Position numbers and translations under genes: made by a program
Notes under the pieces: generated by a model
The model's input: only the letters and a program-made list of their open reading frames with translations
Databases searched by the model: none
Told to the model about the DNA's origin: nothing
In this document: positions 1 through 11,696 of the stretch, in pieces
Layout of the letters: every line of letters begins with the position of its first letter
How positions within the stretch are numbered: position 1 is the first letter of the stretch
Origin: Corinectria fuckeliana
Taxonomy: Eukaryota > Ascomycota > Sordariomycetes > Hypocreales > Nectriaceae
Assembly: GCA_019137255.1 (NCBI GenBank)
Contig: WPDH01000156.1
Coordinates: 248,001-312,000, forward strand
DNA length: 64,000 nucleotides
Reading direction: 5' to 3'

Positions 1-1926
1 TCGTGTTTTCTAGTCCGGCACATGGGCAACTATTTGGGCAACTATTCTGTAATTATATTCATCCATTAGCATGTCTGTCCGTTGCAAGCCTTCCAGCCAC
101 CCGTCAACCGATCGGATTCTAGATTGCGCCTTCGTGGAGACGGAGGGGCTGTTGAGACTCGGGGGTTTTCGAAATTAGGCGGTATTATATTTAATACGTG
201 CAATAGTGAGCACGTTGTGCTGTTTGTGCTCGCTTCGGTCTCGTCTCAATGTGATACTCCATCACGGCTCGCTTGTGAGACACGGAAACAAGAGGAACAA
301 AGGGGCATTGATAAACAGAGCAACTTGTCGGATCTCAATGACGTCCCTATGGAACCATGCTCGAGATCATCAGTCTTGAACAGCAAATACTTCTGAAACG
401 AGATATACAATCCAACGGGCGGCTCATCTAGCCAATCCAGTTCACCTGCTGTACTACCACAGACATTTGAATCTCCTATCCTCGTTTCTTCTGACCTGGA
501 ATCCCTGGATCAAGTAGAGAGAGACCTTGTTCTTGTGTCTCGAGCGCAATTTCTTTGGATGAAGCACAAGGAAAGGCCCGCTGTTAAAGGGCGACGTCAT
601 CACACAGAAATGCCCCAAGGATCCCGCCGTCTCCGCCCGTAAATTCGCCGACCAGAGGCCTAGCTTGGATGATCCCTCCGTCGCCCATTTGCGTCTCGTC
701 TTTTTTTGGGAGTCGTTGCCGCTGGTTGCGAATGGGGTCTGCGACTTCTCCACTGCAATCCACATGTTCCGCCTATAACCAGGTACGGTACGGAGTACTT
801 CCGACTACATCCATCATGACTTCACTTGATCATTGTGCGGATATGCCCGTGAGCCTCTTGCGTTTGAGTTCCGTCGGACATGGCAGGGCCGGCAGAGCCA
901 TGTGCAATCATCAACCTAAGCACCTACAGGACGCACGTGTGCTGCCCTACGAATACAGAGCATGTAAGTACGAAGCAATCGATCGATGATGGTTACTACT
1001 AATTCCATCCATGGTTTGACGTTGGAGTAATTACACAGTACCGGCCCGCGATCCACTCACCCAATCCCTCCAGGAGCCTCCAGGAACCTCCCAGACCAGA
1101 GTCCCAGTGGCATCCACCCTCTAAAGTCGGCTCCCCCACCTTTCTTGTCTCCAGTTTGTGACTTTGTGTTGTTGTCGTAGCGCGTCTTTGCTGCTCTGTT
1201 CTGCGCTGCATGTGCAGCATGTACAGTACCTTGGTCACCCTAGCATAACCCCCCCGGCAGCAAAGCCCCCAGCAAGAAAGCCCCGGTTAGCCCCCCGGCC
1301 GGACTTCGTTGTCTTGCATGTTGTTGCTTGCTAGAACTTGTCTGTGCCTGGTCGTCCACCATCTCGTCATCCCGTCATCCTTCTTCATCCACATCCATCT
1401 ATCCAGGGGGGAGCAGAGAAACAGGCTACTGCCACTCCAATCTTCCAAGGTATCGCGGGGAGAGGTTTTCTTGTTCTTTCTTGTTCTCTTCCTCCCGCCC
1501 CTTCCTCTCATTCTCTCTTTCGCCTTTCACTCTTGCCAATTCTGTTACTTCTTCGTTGAACAACAGCTGCCAAGTGTCAACTGCTACCCTCCTGGACCAG
1601 CTCCTTTCTCATCTAATTTAGTCGCTCGCTTTCCAACCACGCCCCGCGTCTCACTCCACTACCACACACCCCCGTTCGCAGAGGAGGCTTACATACCACT
1701 TCACACACTACCAAGATCACATCTCAGGTCGAGACCAGACAATTGTCCGCTCATCACCACTCAATCCAAAACCACAATCTCGTCGCTTGTTTTATTTATC
1801 TTCCGTGCTCCCGCTCCCACGACGGAGAGCTGCCTCGCCTTTTCGACGACGCTCCCTCAACCCCCCACGAAACGCCTTTCACAAGGCACCGTGTCGACGA
1901 GGACAGCTTCGTAGTCGTCGAGGGCC
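1..1926. other. Intergenic region and leader of the zincin gene
   Basis: I recognise no gene here. Open frames up to about 100 codons (for example minus 454-765 and plus 669-989) show no familiar motif and no coding-like composition. From about 1480 to 1926 the plus strand is strongly T/C-rich, which is the usual look of a fungal 5' leader, so transcription of the downstream metallopeptidase gene probably starts in that part. A GTAAGTACG sequence near 964, followed by CTAAT at about 996 and CACAG at about 1040, could be a leader intron, but this is weak. Confidence 0.5.
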
Positions 1927-4544
1927 ATGGCTCCGTCCTTTCTTAACTTCAAAGACCTGCGCCGCCGGTCGAGGGCCAGCTTCCGCACCGATCGCTCCAC
2001 CGACACTTCAAGTGACGGCGCTGGCAGCCAGGAGACAACGCCCTCGAGTGGCTCTGTCACGCCGCCCTCCATTGCCCACCAGTCTGATCCAGCACTCAAC
2101 CTCCAGGTGAAGGACCAGCAACATCTCCGGCAGTCGTCGCCTAAGCGGCAGGGATCCCAGAATCTCCAACCGAGACCCCCACTCTCGTCATCGAGCTCCA
2201 ACCGACACAGCGTCTCGGGCATGTCGGGCCTGGGTGCACCCTCCGTCAATGGGAGACAGAACCTCCCAGTGTCGCCTTACGCTCCGAAGCTGTCTAATAT
2301 CTCTGAAAATCTCTGGGTATGTCGTGAGCTTCCTTCTTCAACGACGCCACATGGCCCCCATTGGTCCCACAGCACCCCAATGCGGCAACCCTCTGCCCAG
2401 GAACTCCCTGGTAGCACAAGATGCTGCAGCCAAGCTGCATGGCCCAGTATCTTGGTCGCTGTCATTAACGTGATGAAATGTGCTGACGGCCACTAGGTTT
2501 ATCAAAAAGTTCTCCTCGTCTATGGAACCATTGCCGATCCCGCCCAGCAAACCCTCGATGGAACCGTGACCGTCTCTAGACTCGACGACAACTTTCCCCC
2601 GATCAGCTGGCCCGTCTGCAGCTCCCACTTCAAGGCCCTTGTCTATCTTCAGCCAGGCGCCAATAAGCTCCGCTTCGAGTTCTCGAGCCCAAAGCTTCCT
2701 AATAGCGGTAGCTCCAACCCCATCCACGCATCTTACGTCACTGTCCACATGCTGCCGACCATCAATGCCCCGCCGCTACAACTTGCCATCTTGCTCGCCA
2801 AGGATTCACCTGAGACATTCGATGCTCCGCCCGCGCGCACCGAGAGGGAAGGCAATGGGTTAGAGACGGCCGTGAAGAAGTTCCGAATGGCAGCATACCT
2901 ATGGCAAGCCTTTACGTCAGAGCAGATGTGGCGAAACAAGCTTGGGCGGCGGGCGTTCCGGTTTGAAGAAGAGTGGACGACGGGTTCCGCCAACTATCGT
3001 GATTTGGAAAATGGCACGATGCGGTCCGAGGCCAGAATACACATCGTTCGTTGCGAGAAGACCGTCGCTGAGCTGCGAGATATGAACAAAGCCCAGCAAA
3101 ACGAAAAGGCTACCGAAAGGGACGCCCTCTTCGGAATTGCCGCGGCCGCGGTCAAAAACCACTTCAAGCCGTTGCCTGGCCAGAAGCTCTACGTCTCGCT
3201 CCTCCTCTTAGATGCTCACTGGGACAAGGCCGCCAAGACCGTGACGGGCCACGCCGCGCTGGGTGGCGGCGACAGTAACCTGCAACTGGCCATCTTCGGA
3301 TCTCATTGCCTGCAGAGCTACCCGGCGAGCTTTGAGGAGGTTGTCCAGGCCTTCACGGATTGCACTCCGACAGACACCAACTATGTCGCCAACGACTGTA
3401 ACGAAGCTGGCAGTTCGTGGGAAGCTGCCAACATTGGCATTGGGGCGCATCTGCACGAGACAGGCCATCTATTTGGATGTCCTCATCAGGAGAGCGGCAT
3501 CATGCTGCGGGACTATGTGGTCCTCAACCGGACCTTTGTCGCACGCGAGGCGTACTCCACGCGAACCAAATCCAAAGGTGGGTTGGCTCTGCAAGGAGAC
3601 GAATGTGGTTGGCACCGACTGGACTGCCTGCGTTTCCGGGCTCACCCGTCATTCCGGCTCCCGAATGACCCCCCATTGAACTCTGACAGCAGCGTTCAGG
3701 CATTCCCTGTCGAAGGAAGCAACGTTCTTGTCATGGCAGCCACGGGCATCTCATTTGTGGAGATCTTTGCGGAGGGTGACGATGTTTGTCGCTCTTGGAT
3801 AGAGTATCAGAACGATCAGGGTCCGCCGCCACGACAGATTACGCTGAACGAACAGGATCTCCGCGCAAGGGTGCCCGACAACAAGAAGAAGGGCCTCATC
3901 AGGATCTCCGTCAAGTCACACGCGGGTGGGTCGCTCGACATCGATGACTTCAAGACGTTTGCTTCTAAGCAATCCTCTGTAAAGCTGTCGAACGGCAAGG
4001 TGGCATACCGGTGCAAAAAGCTGGGTAGCTCCAAAATGGAGAACAGCGCGGCAGACGAGACAATCTTCTCCAGCGCCGAGAAGCCGAGCCGGGTTCTGTC
4101 ACGAGTGACAGTGTACCACGGATCGGCCGTGGATGGATTGGAGTTTGTATATGATGATGATTCGAAACAGCTGTTTGGAAAACGGGGTGGCAGCAGCGAC
4201 GTCTTTGAATTTGGTGAGTATCCCCACATACGCCTGAAATAATTGGCTGGTAACTAATATGCTCGATTTCAGATGTCCGTCGTGGCGAGTATATTAGTGG
4301 TTTTCTTGTGAGGTCTGGTTTCTGGATTGATGGAGTGCAAATCTTGACTAGCTTGGGTCGCAAGTCGCCCGTGTTTGGGAACGCACATGGAGGAGAAGCG
4401 TATGTTGTCCGTAGCTGATGCTTGTGAAAATACTAACGATGAAATAGGCATACTTTGATACCCCCTCGAGGATATACCATTTGCGGTGTGTCGGGCTCGT
4501 GTGGCCCTTGGCTCGATGGTTTTTCGGTTCTTATCTCGCGATGA
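1927..4544 (+). CDS. Zincin-type metallopeptidase with C-terminal jacalin-like lectin domain (YIL108W-like)
   Basis: Four exons: 1927-2316, 2497-4213, 4273-4399 and 4448-4544, giving 776 residues. The first 120 residues are Ser-rich and low in complexity. The catalytic signature HETGHLFGCPH covers H450, E451, H454 and H460, which is the HExxHxxGxxH metzincin-like zinc site. The last roughly 130 residues (from about 645) contain VTVYHGSAVDGLEF and a FWIDGVQILTS stretch, which read as a jacalin-like beta-prism fold. This architecture matches the fungal family containing yeast YIL108W, whose substrate is not established. There is no signal peptide, so the protein is probably cytosolic. The start is the ATG after a T/C-rich leader. 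All donor and acceptor sites are canonical and the phases join without a stop. Family assignment is strong; the biological role is unknown. Confidence 0.9.
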
Positions 4545-5831
4545 GCGGACAGGAAATAATCCCTTGGCAAAACATACCACATCAGCACATCGACTTGGAC
4601 ACCAGGAGAACCTAGCGGATAGGCAGGTAATCGGTCGACACAACAAACACGCATGAAGCGGCCACCGGATGAAGAAGGCAGTAGTAGACCAACCACTACT
4701 CGGCAACAACCGTTCTTCTCCTTTCCTTTTTATTTATTTTGCTTTTGTTTTTGTCGTGGAGCGGCGGTAATAATGTCGCGTGCATTTTCGAAAGCATTCA
4801 ATCAGCAAGGGCTAGCTAGGAGGGTGGAGGCTTGATGCTTCTCTTTTTGGGGGCTTTCTGGACAGTAATACTTTGGTTCCCACCAGGACTCTGTAGGCAT
4901 TGGTCTAGTTATGGAGTTTGGGCAGTCTACTTTCGCGGTCGATTATCACACAACGCAATAGCGAGGGTAAAGCAAGGCAGGATACCTAGGACATTGGACG
5001 TACATAGGCAGTTACATGCCACGGGAGACGGCAATGTAGATATTTTGAATTCAATCCGTCAATTCGAAGACAGTGGGGTTATAAATTGTTACTCCAAATT
5101 GGGCAAACCAATTGCAGCTCAACAGCCAGTGCGTGGTTCTAGGAACCCTCCAATCTCGGATCTGCACTAGCGGCGGCCTGCGAGCGGTGAGTTGAGTTGA
5201 AGTGAAATGAAGGTGTCACCGAAAGCTACCGACCTAGTTCGTCAAAAATCGGTCATGTTGCCTAGAATCTAACCCCGAGAGAGCTCGTAACCACTCGGAT
5301 GGGCCACAAGCGCCAGCCCCCGCCCAGCCACATGCCAGCCCAGCTTGCACAGCGTTCGAATGCGCAGCTATCACGTGAAAAGACCCCCCGGCGCTAAGCA
5401 GGACCCGGTGTAGCGCGCGCACACGATGACGGCATGTGCTCTGGAGGAACTTGAAGGTAAAGAGTTGCTTGTTGCACGTCCCCGTTTCCGAAACCAACCG
5501 CCAACCGCCAACCGCAACTGCGACCTGCCTTGCTCCTGCATCCCGCTCCGCCAAGTTTTGTTGGGTTTCTCCGTACCTGCTCTGGCGGATTCGTTGCGCA
5601 TTTTTTCCCTTCCGCACAAGCTTCTCCCTCTGTGTCAAAGTCGCTGACGTCGCCGTCACCACTGCATCTTCGACAGAGCTCGCCTTGGCACCAAGCGCCG
5701 ACAACTCGAGACGGACGTCAACTCCCCGCTGCCCAAAGTATTGAGCTACTCCTCGTTGCACCCACGACCCTCCTTCTCCCTCTCGTCTCCTTTCTCCCTC
5801 AACTACCTCCACACGCGCGCCTAGACAGAGC
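4545..5831. other. Intergenic region and leader of phosphatidylserine synthase
   Basis: This spacer holds the 3' flank of the zincin gene and the promoter/leader of the next gene. From about 5560 the plus strand becomes T/C-rich (CTCCTTCTCCCTCTCG-like tracts at 5769-5810), consistent with a leader. I recognise no coding exon. The long minus-strand open frame 5234-6073 overlaps the start of the phosphatidylserine synthase gene and is discussed under rejected items. Confidence 0.5.
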
Positions 5832-6808
5832 ATGTCTAGACGAAGCAGCACCATGGGATCGAGCTCGAACGGAAACCTACCCAAGGATGACACGTCCTCC
5901 AGCCCTTGTGAGTCGCGAGAGAGGCATGCCTCGCGCATGTGACCCTGCCAAAGGACGCTGCATGCGGTTGCGATTCCATGGAGAGCTAACACGACGGATT
6001 GATAGCCACGGATAAGCAGAGGACTCTGCTGTCGTCGGACATTGGCCATTTTTCCCTCATCCAGGCCTTGCACCTCGCGGACGTCATTACCCTCATGAAC
6101 GGTACGACTTTCCTAGACATCCCCAGATTGAATCAATGGATCAAAGAACTAACAAGATATAACCATTGCCCAGGCTTCTGCGGTATCATGTCCATATTCA
6201 CGTCGCTACGATACTGTCTTGGTGATCCCGACTCGTTTGACAAGGTGTATCTCGCCCTGGCTTTCCTGCCCTTTGGACTTTTCTTCGACTTCCTCGATGG
6301 CAAAGTAGCGCGATGGAGAAAGAAAAGCGGTCTCATGGGCCAGGAGTTGGACTCCCTCGCAGACTTGGTACGAACCGTCCTGCTGGGAATTACGAGTCGA
6401 TTTGCTGCATTCAGTTGCTAACTTGAATCTATGACGTAGATCTCTTTCGGGGTCGCCCCCGCCATGGTGGCCTTCACCATTGGCTTCCGCTCTATCGCTG
6501 ACACCCTTGCTCTCACCTTTTTCGTCCTCTGCGGCCTCACGCGCCTTGCCCGCTTCAATGTCACCGTCGCCCTTCTGCCCAAGGATGCCAGCGGCAAGAG
6601 CCAGTACTTTGAGGGCACGCCTATTCCCACTTCACTGGGCATGGACGCCATCATGGCCTACTGGGTCTCCCAGCGCTGGATTCTCCAAGATCTGCCCCTG
6701 GGAGTTTGGCTCCAGGGAACGGCCCTTGAGTTTCACCCCGTCGTCTTCCTCTTTGTTATTCACGGCTGTCTCATGACTAGCAAGACCATCCACATACCGA
6801 AGCCTTAA
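5832..6808 (+). CDS. CHO1: CDP-diacylglycerol-serine O-phosphatidyltransferase (phosphatidylserine synthase)
   Basis: Four exons: 5832-5907, 6006-6101, 6174-6367 and 6440-6808, giving 244 residues. The enzyme condenses CDP-diacylglycerol with serine to make phosphatidylserine in the ER membrane, the entry to the decarboxylation route to PE and PC. The CDP-alcohol phosphotransferase signature D-G-x2-A-R-x8-G-x3-D-x3-D is complete: D99, G100, A103, R104, G113, D117 and D121. Several hydrophobic segments follow (for example around PAMVAFTIGF and HPVVFLFVIHGCLMTS). Length is close to yeast Cho1 (276 residues) with a shorter N-terminus. The first ATG after the T/C-rich leader is used; a second ATG lies 7 codons in. 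Intron 2 (72 nt) is a multiple of three without an in-frame stop. A phosphatidylinositol synthase is less likely because of the sequence around the motif. Confidence 0.93.
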
Positions 6809-8998
6809 GTAACAAGTGTCCGAAGCGACCGTTCAACACGGGAGGGAACTTGACATGGGATGCAATTTGAAAATACACCAGGAAAATGGTGCCGACGAGC
6901 TGCGTGCCCATGGTTTCGCGGCGAGACCGGTGAAGGAGGTTGGAAGGGACGAGGACACTGGCGGAAGCGGCAGACAAGGAAGAGAACTGGAGTACACAGG
7001 ATGGAGACTTGATTCCTCACGGGGTTGGGCGATACACTTGGACAGGTCATGATTCACGCATCTCATCTCAACAGAAGGTAGTTCATGATACCCTTTCATT
7101 CACTGATTAAACGATTGCGTCTATGTGACTGTATATGTGGAAGCAGCCTTTCATGAGAAGCTGCTAGAATTGAGAATATTGTGGACCTCGTGATGATTGG
7201 AGAAAATCTACTCAAGCTACGGATAAAATCCTTCTTTTATCGGCTTGCATTCCTTGAGAATTCGAAAGAAATGATTGGGGGACCAGGGACAAGATGCTGG
7301 TACCAGGGTGGGTGATGGTATAGTCTACAAGGTTCCCAATCCGATGATGTTGAGTTATTGGAACATCCAGCGAGTTTCGATGGGTTCTCTATGCAATTAT
7401 CTAACTAAAGGCACCCGGATTTCAAGGACCTGTTCACGGGTCCAATACTACAGGTATTTCGCTGGTGTTTTGTTTCCTCACAGCACCTCTCATCTACTGG
7501 CGTTCTTGGTTGTTTGTCGTTGTCGGTAGTCAAACTAAAGATAGCACCGTCTTCGCTATCGAAACAAGAAGTGGGTGCTGGATGACTGGATGAAGAGATG
7601 GACGTGACATGAAGGCTTTAAATATGTCAAGCAAGGTGCTTGATCCCTGCTCGCGCCTGCATGAGGCTTAGACCTACCTCTCTCTCCTCTGCATGTGAGC
7701 ACATCGTCATCCTTAACCCTCCCCCCCCCCAACCAATCCGAAGCCCCTTGACAAAGGTACAATTCCCATGTCTGTCCGCCTAACAGCAACAGTCGCAGTG
7801 AAACGCACGACCGGTATGGATAGGATAACCATGGGGGGGATGAAGGCACTGGCCAAGCGATCCTGAGCACGCGATTTATGATGCAACTTTCGAGGCCGTT
7901 GTGTGGAAGCGCTGAGGAGGATGAAGGCCCTGGGGTAGCGAGTGAGGCTGTACAGAGTGTTTGGGTGGTGCAAGTGGGCGGTGTTGAGCGTGGCTGTGAA
8001 GGGAATGGGGGGAGTGTGGTTGGTTGTAAATAGGCTACAATGAAGCACGGATTTTGTAAGGATTGTGAGGCACCGGATGGGAACTTAGGGTGATTCTAGT
8101 ACTAGTATGCTAAGGAAAGGAAAATATTGGTGTCTTCTACGTGCCTTCCTGCTTGTCATGGAACTCAGTTTCAATGCTACTACCTCGACCTTCCACTCTT
8201 ACATCTCTCTGCCTTAGGCTGTCTCCCGATTTCCTCGCTCACTACTAGTACTTGTTTGATATGACAGTCGCACAAACTCCGAAATACGTCGACACCACAC
8301 AACGCCTCAATGTGCCATCACCAGTGTGCCACCAACCAACGAGCCAACCACACACCCCCAGATAGCCGCGGGACTACCCAGGTCCTAACTACTCTCTGTG
8401 AGCCATCAGCGCGCATTCGCCGCCCACCAACTCTGTCGTCTCTTCTCGGCTCTCGTCACTCTCGGACGGCGCATAGATGTCCTCGACCCTGCCTCTCGAT
8501 CCTACCTCCATCGCTTGTCAGCGCCCACTCTCTCTCTGTGTCCATCACGGAAGCTAGGGCGAATGCCTCGCATGCGTGTGCCATCGACACACTCAGCCCA
8601 GTCCAATCTATTCTTGTCCCAAGATACAGCCATTTCCGGCCCTCTACTTATCATGAGTCGTACCAGATTCTCGGGGCTTGGCCCGGTCAGCCCTGGCCCC
8701 TCAGGCTTGGGAAAGTCTTACTCCTTTAGCCCCCAGCTTGACCACAAAGTTCCCCGCCTCTTGGATGGATGTGGTCGACTATGGCGAGCTTTGCCTACCC
8801 TTTCACCGAATCACTCACTCACGATGCATCTTGTACCCTCCCGCTTCTTTAGTAGATGCCTGTGACTGTTATCTGGCCTGCTCACTCTTTTGTTTTTGCC
8901 ACTCCTCCCTTTGCCGACCGGTCTACTAGCTCCTGTCTCTTCGTACTGATGCCCTCAGGCCAACTTCTCTTCACCAATACCGAGCCGTTGCCGTGGTC
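6809..8998. other. 2.2 kb intergenic region, leader of MFS gene at the right
   Basis: I see no gene. The left part (6809-8100) contains only short unrecognised frames. A C-run lies at about 7723-7732. From about 8200 the plus strand is T/C-rich and carries several upstream ATGs (for example at 8310 and 8654) before the MFS start, so a long leader or promoter is likely. The open frames there do not resemble known proteins. Confidence 0.45.
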
Positions 8999-11302
8999 AT
9001 GGAATTACTCCGGTCCTCTTCGCGGCATGACTCCGAGAAGTCAGAGGAGCGCCGGGAGCGCTCCCACGCCGACACCGCTATACAGAATGTAGCCGATACC
9101 ATGATCGCCGTTACAGAGTCCTTCCGCCACCATTTTCAGCAGCATAGTGCATTGCCAAACCCCCCTGCCCGTTCTTACACGCACTCGCGTAGGTCTTCAA
9201 GCAGCAACACCTCTTCACAGCACTTGGTAGATCATGGCCCCGTGAGACAGGGGAGCTTTTCAAACCTGTCTTGGTCGTCAACACCAAACTACCGCACTAA
9301 TTCCGTACAAGATGACCAGCTCTCAGGTCACACATTCGACACGGATTCGCATACTCTAATCCCACCGGACTCCGAGCCCGAGAGGGTCCAAACCACCCTC
9401 ACCCTCCCCTACGATCTGATCCGTTTCTCTACTCCGAGTCTCCCTGAGCCATTGGGAATACCGCATACTCATATTTCCACTTACCATACTCCTGTTCTCA
9501 CTACCAACATGGGGCTTACGCAATCCGATATTGTACAGCTGGAACCAACTCAACCACCAACCACAGTCCCAGACCCATATTCAATCTCAAATCTATACTC
9601 GATCTCAGATCCGAATCTAATGCCAGTTGCGTATCGGTCGGGGACTACTCTCAATGATGGCGGTCTTGTCCAAGCTGCCAGGCGCCTTGATGCGTTCAGA
9701 GCTAGTAGTCACGAGTACAGGAGTTTAAGACCACACTGCGGCACCGAAACCCAACGGTTTGACACTGTATTATCCCATATCCGAGCTGGCTCTGAGCAAG
9801 AGTCTCTCATTACCAACAGGGTCCGAAGGAAGCCATTAGCTCCAGGTGCCAAAACGCTTGGGTTCAACCACTCCTTCACCAACGAAATGATCTTCGTCTT
9901 TGTCATCTGTATGGCTCAGGTTCTGGCGCTGGCTGGGTTTGTTCAGACTCTGATTCCCGCGCGGGAGATAGGAGAATCCTTCCTTGACAAGGAGAGGACG
10001 CAAGAGCATCTCGCCTGGTACGCCGCAGCGTACGCCTTGGGCACAGGAGCGTTCACTCTTCCCGGTCACCGACTTGGTCGTGTCTTCGGCCATAAGGTCA
10101 TCTTTGTCCTGGGGTATTTCTGGTTTGCCATCTGGAGCCTCCTTGCTGGACTGAGCGTCTACGTCAAAGTCGGCGACGGGTCGTGTACCGCATACTTCTG
10201 CTTCAGTCGTGGCATGCAAGGAATTGGTCCAGCTCTTCTCGTACCCAACGGTCAAGCTCTGCTCCAACGTGCGTACCCGCCTAGTCCACGCAAGATCGTT
10301 ATCATGGGCTTGTTCAATGCGGCGCCCCCTGTGGGATTCGTCCTCGGATCTGTCATGGCGAGTCTTTTTAGCCACTTCAAATGCTGGCCCTGGGGGTTCT
10401 ATTCCCTCGCTGCCGTGTGTCTTGCTTTAGCAGCGCTGAGCATACTCATTCTTCCGTCAAAGAACGTCTTGATGCATGGTATAGACGGAAGTCTTTGGGG
10501 CCGCCTCGACGTCCCGGGTACTCTTTGTGGTATCGCCGGACTGGTCCTCTTCGCCACAGGCTGGAATCAAGCCCCAATGGTTTCCTTCGAGAACGGAAAT
10601 GCTGAGGCTTATGTCCTCCTCATCATTGGCGTGTTGCTATTCGTTCTATTTGTGTACCTCGAGTCAAAGGGCAGACACCCACTTGTGCCTTTCAAGCAGG
10701 TGGAGGCATTGGCAGCCGTTACCGTTGGTTGCCTTGCCGCTGGCTGGGCTGGCTTTGGGGTATGGGTCTGGTACCTCGTTCAATTCATGGAGGTCCTACG
10801 GGGCTGGGATACCCTCCGCTTGAGTGCCGGTTTTATTCCGCTGCTTATAATAGGCATGCTTACAGCCATTGTGGGCAGCTACTTCATCAACAAGAAACTG
10901 GCAGCGTACGTGGCGTTGCTCGTCTCATCGACTGCGGTTCTTGCCAGCTCCGTTTTGATGGCCACGACTCCAGAAAAGCAATCATACTGGCTCAACGTGT
11001 TCTTGAGCATCCTTATTATGCCAATCGGGATTGTCCTGTCCACCCCCGCCACTGTCACCGTCCTTGGCCAAAGTCTACCCCAAGGATATCAAGGCCTCGC
11101 AAGTGGCCTTACTGGGACTATAAGCAGCTATGCTCTCTCGATCAGCCTGGGCATGGCAGGCGTTGTAGAGAGACATGTATTGAATAAGGGGGCGACTAAT
11201 CTTGAGGGCTATCGTGCAGCGCATTATCTCGGCTTGGGTCTAAGTGGACTGAGCGTGATCTTGGCCCTGTGTCTCCTGTGTATTGCTCTTTATCGGCGTT
11301 GA
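8999..11302 (+). CDS. Major facilitator superfamily transporter, DHA2 (Atr1/Amf1-like) family
   Basis: Single exon, 767 residues. The first ATG in frame is at 8999 (MELLRSSSRHDSEKS). About 295 hydrophilic, Ser/Thr/Pro-rich residues precede the first membrane segment (near MIFVFVICMAQVLALAG), which is unusually long for this family. The rest carries many hydrophobic helices, fitting the 12-14 segment DHA2 fold. The loop after the second helix, RLGRVFGHK, is the MFS motif A (GxLaDrxGrk-like). Segments such as YAAAYALGTGAFTLPGHRLG resemble fungal relatives of yeast Atr1 and Amf1, which export drugs or boron or carry ammonium. The substrate cannot be told from sequence. It is a plasma-membrane proton antiporter by family. 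The C-terminus ends shortly after the last helix (LCLLCIALYRR). Confidence 0.88.
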   Translation: MELLRSSSRHDSEKSEERRERSHADTAIQNVADTMIAVTESFRHHFQQHSALPNPPARSYTHSRRSSSSNTSSQHLVDHGPVRQGSFSNLSWSSTPNYRTNSVQDDQLSGHTFDTDSHTLIPPDSEPERVQTTLTLPYDLIRFSTPSLPEPLGIPHTHISTYHTPVLTTNMGLTQSDIVQLEPTQPPTTVPDPYSISNLYSISDPNLMPVAYRSGTTLNDGGLVQAARRLDAFRASSHEYRSLRPHCGTETQRFDTVLSHIRAGSEQESLITNRVRRKPLAPGAKTLGFNHSFTNEMIFVFVICMAQVLALAGFVQTLIPAREIGESFLDKERTQEHLAWYAAAYALGTGAFTLPGHRLGRVFGHKVIFVLGYFWFAIWSLLAGLSVYVKVGDGSCTAYFCFSRGMQGIGPALLVPNGQALLQRAYPPSPRKIVIMGLFNAAPPVGFVLGSVMASLFSHFKCWPWGFYSLAAVCLALAALSILILPSKNVLMHGIDGSLWGRLDVPGTLCGIAGLVLFATGWNQAPMVSFENGNAEAYVLLIIGVLLFVLFVYLESKGRHPLVPFKQVEALAAVTVGCLAAGWAGFGVWVWYLVQFMEVLRGWDTLRLSAGFIPLLIIGMLTAIVGSYFINKKLAAYVALLVSSTAVLASSVLMATTPEKQSYWLNVFLSILIMPIGIVLSTPATVTVLGQSLPQGYQGLASGLTGTISSYALSISLGMAGVVERHVLNKGATNLEGYRAAHYLGLGLSGLSVILALCLLCIALYRR

Positions 11303-11696
11303 GACGGGCGCGAAACAGTATGTGGGTATTTGTCGAGGCGGTTGGTTGGCTGTTTATTTGGTTATATACCCTGGAGGAGGTTGCTCAGCATCTCATGACA
11401 GCACATGCAATACATTATCGTTCACACATGAAACCATGTTTACGACGCAGAAGTAAGCATAGAAAAGGGTACTCTTTTTTTTTTTCTGTCCTCGATCCAC
11501 ATATCCATTGTGTCTGTACAAACTCCAATGTAGTACCCATAGCGTAGGATTGGATATAGAGCCCACGGTGAGGGGACGAAAAAGAACAACCAAAGCACAA
11601 ACCACCGTAAAACGCCAGAAAACCCCAGATTTATCTTTGAACAAGCGTAGTCGTACCCCCGTCTTTTCTCGTCCATCGTTGTCCCGGTGTATCGGT
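11303..11696. other. Convergent spacer between MFS gene and GAR1
   Basis: This 394 bp stretch holds the 3' flanks of two convergent genes. It has a run of T at about 11475-11486. No gene is seen. Confidence 0.5.

Noticed and set aside
5234..6073. Minus-strand open frame of 279 codons
   Set aside because: It overlaps the start and intron 1 of the phosphatidylserine synthase gene, has no recognisable domain, and lies opposite a T/C-rich leader where stop codons are rare on the other strand.
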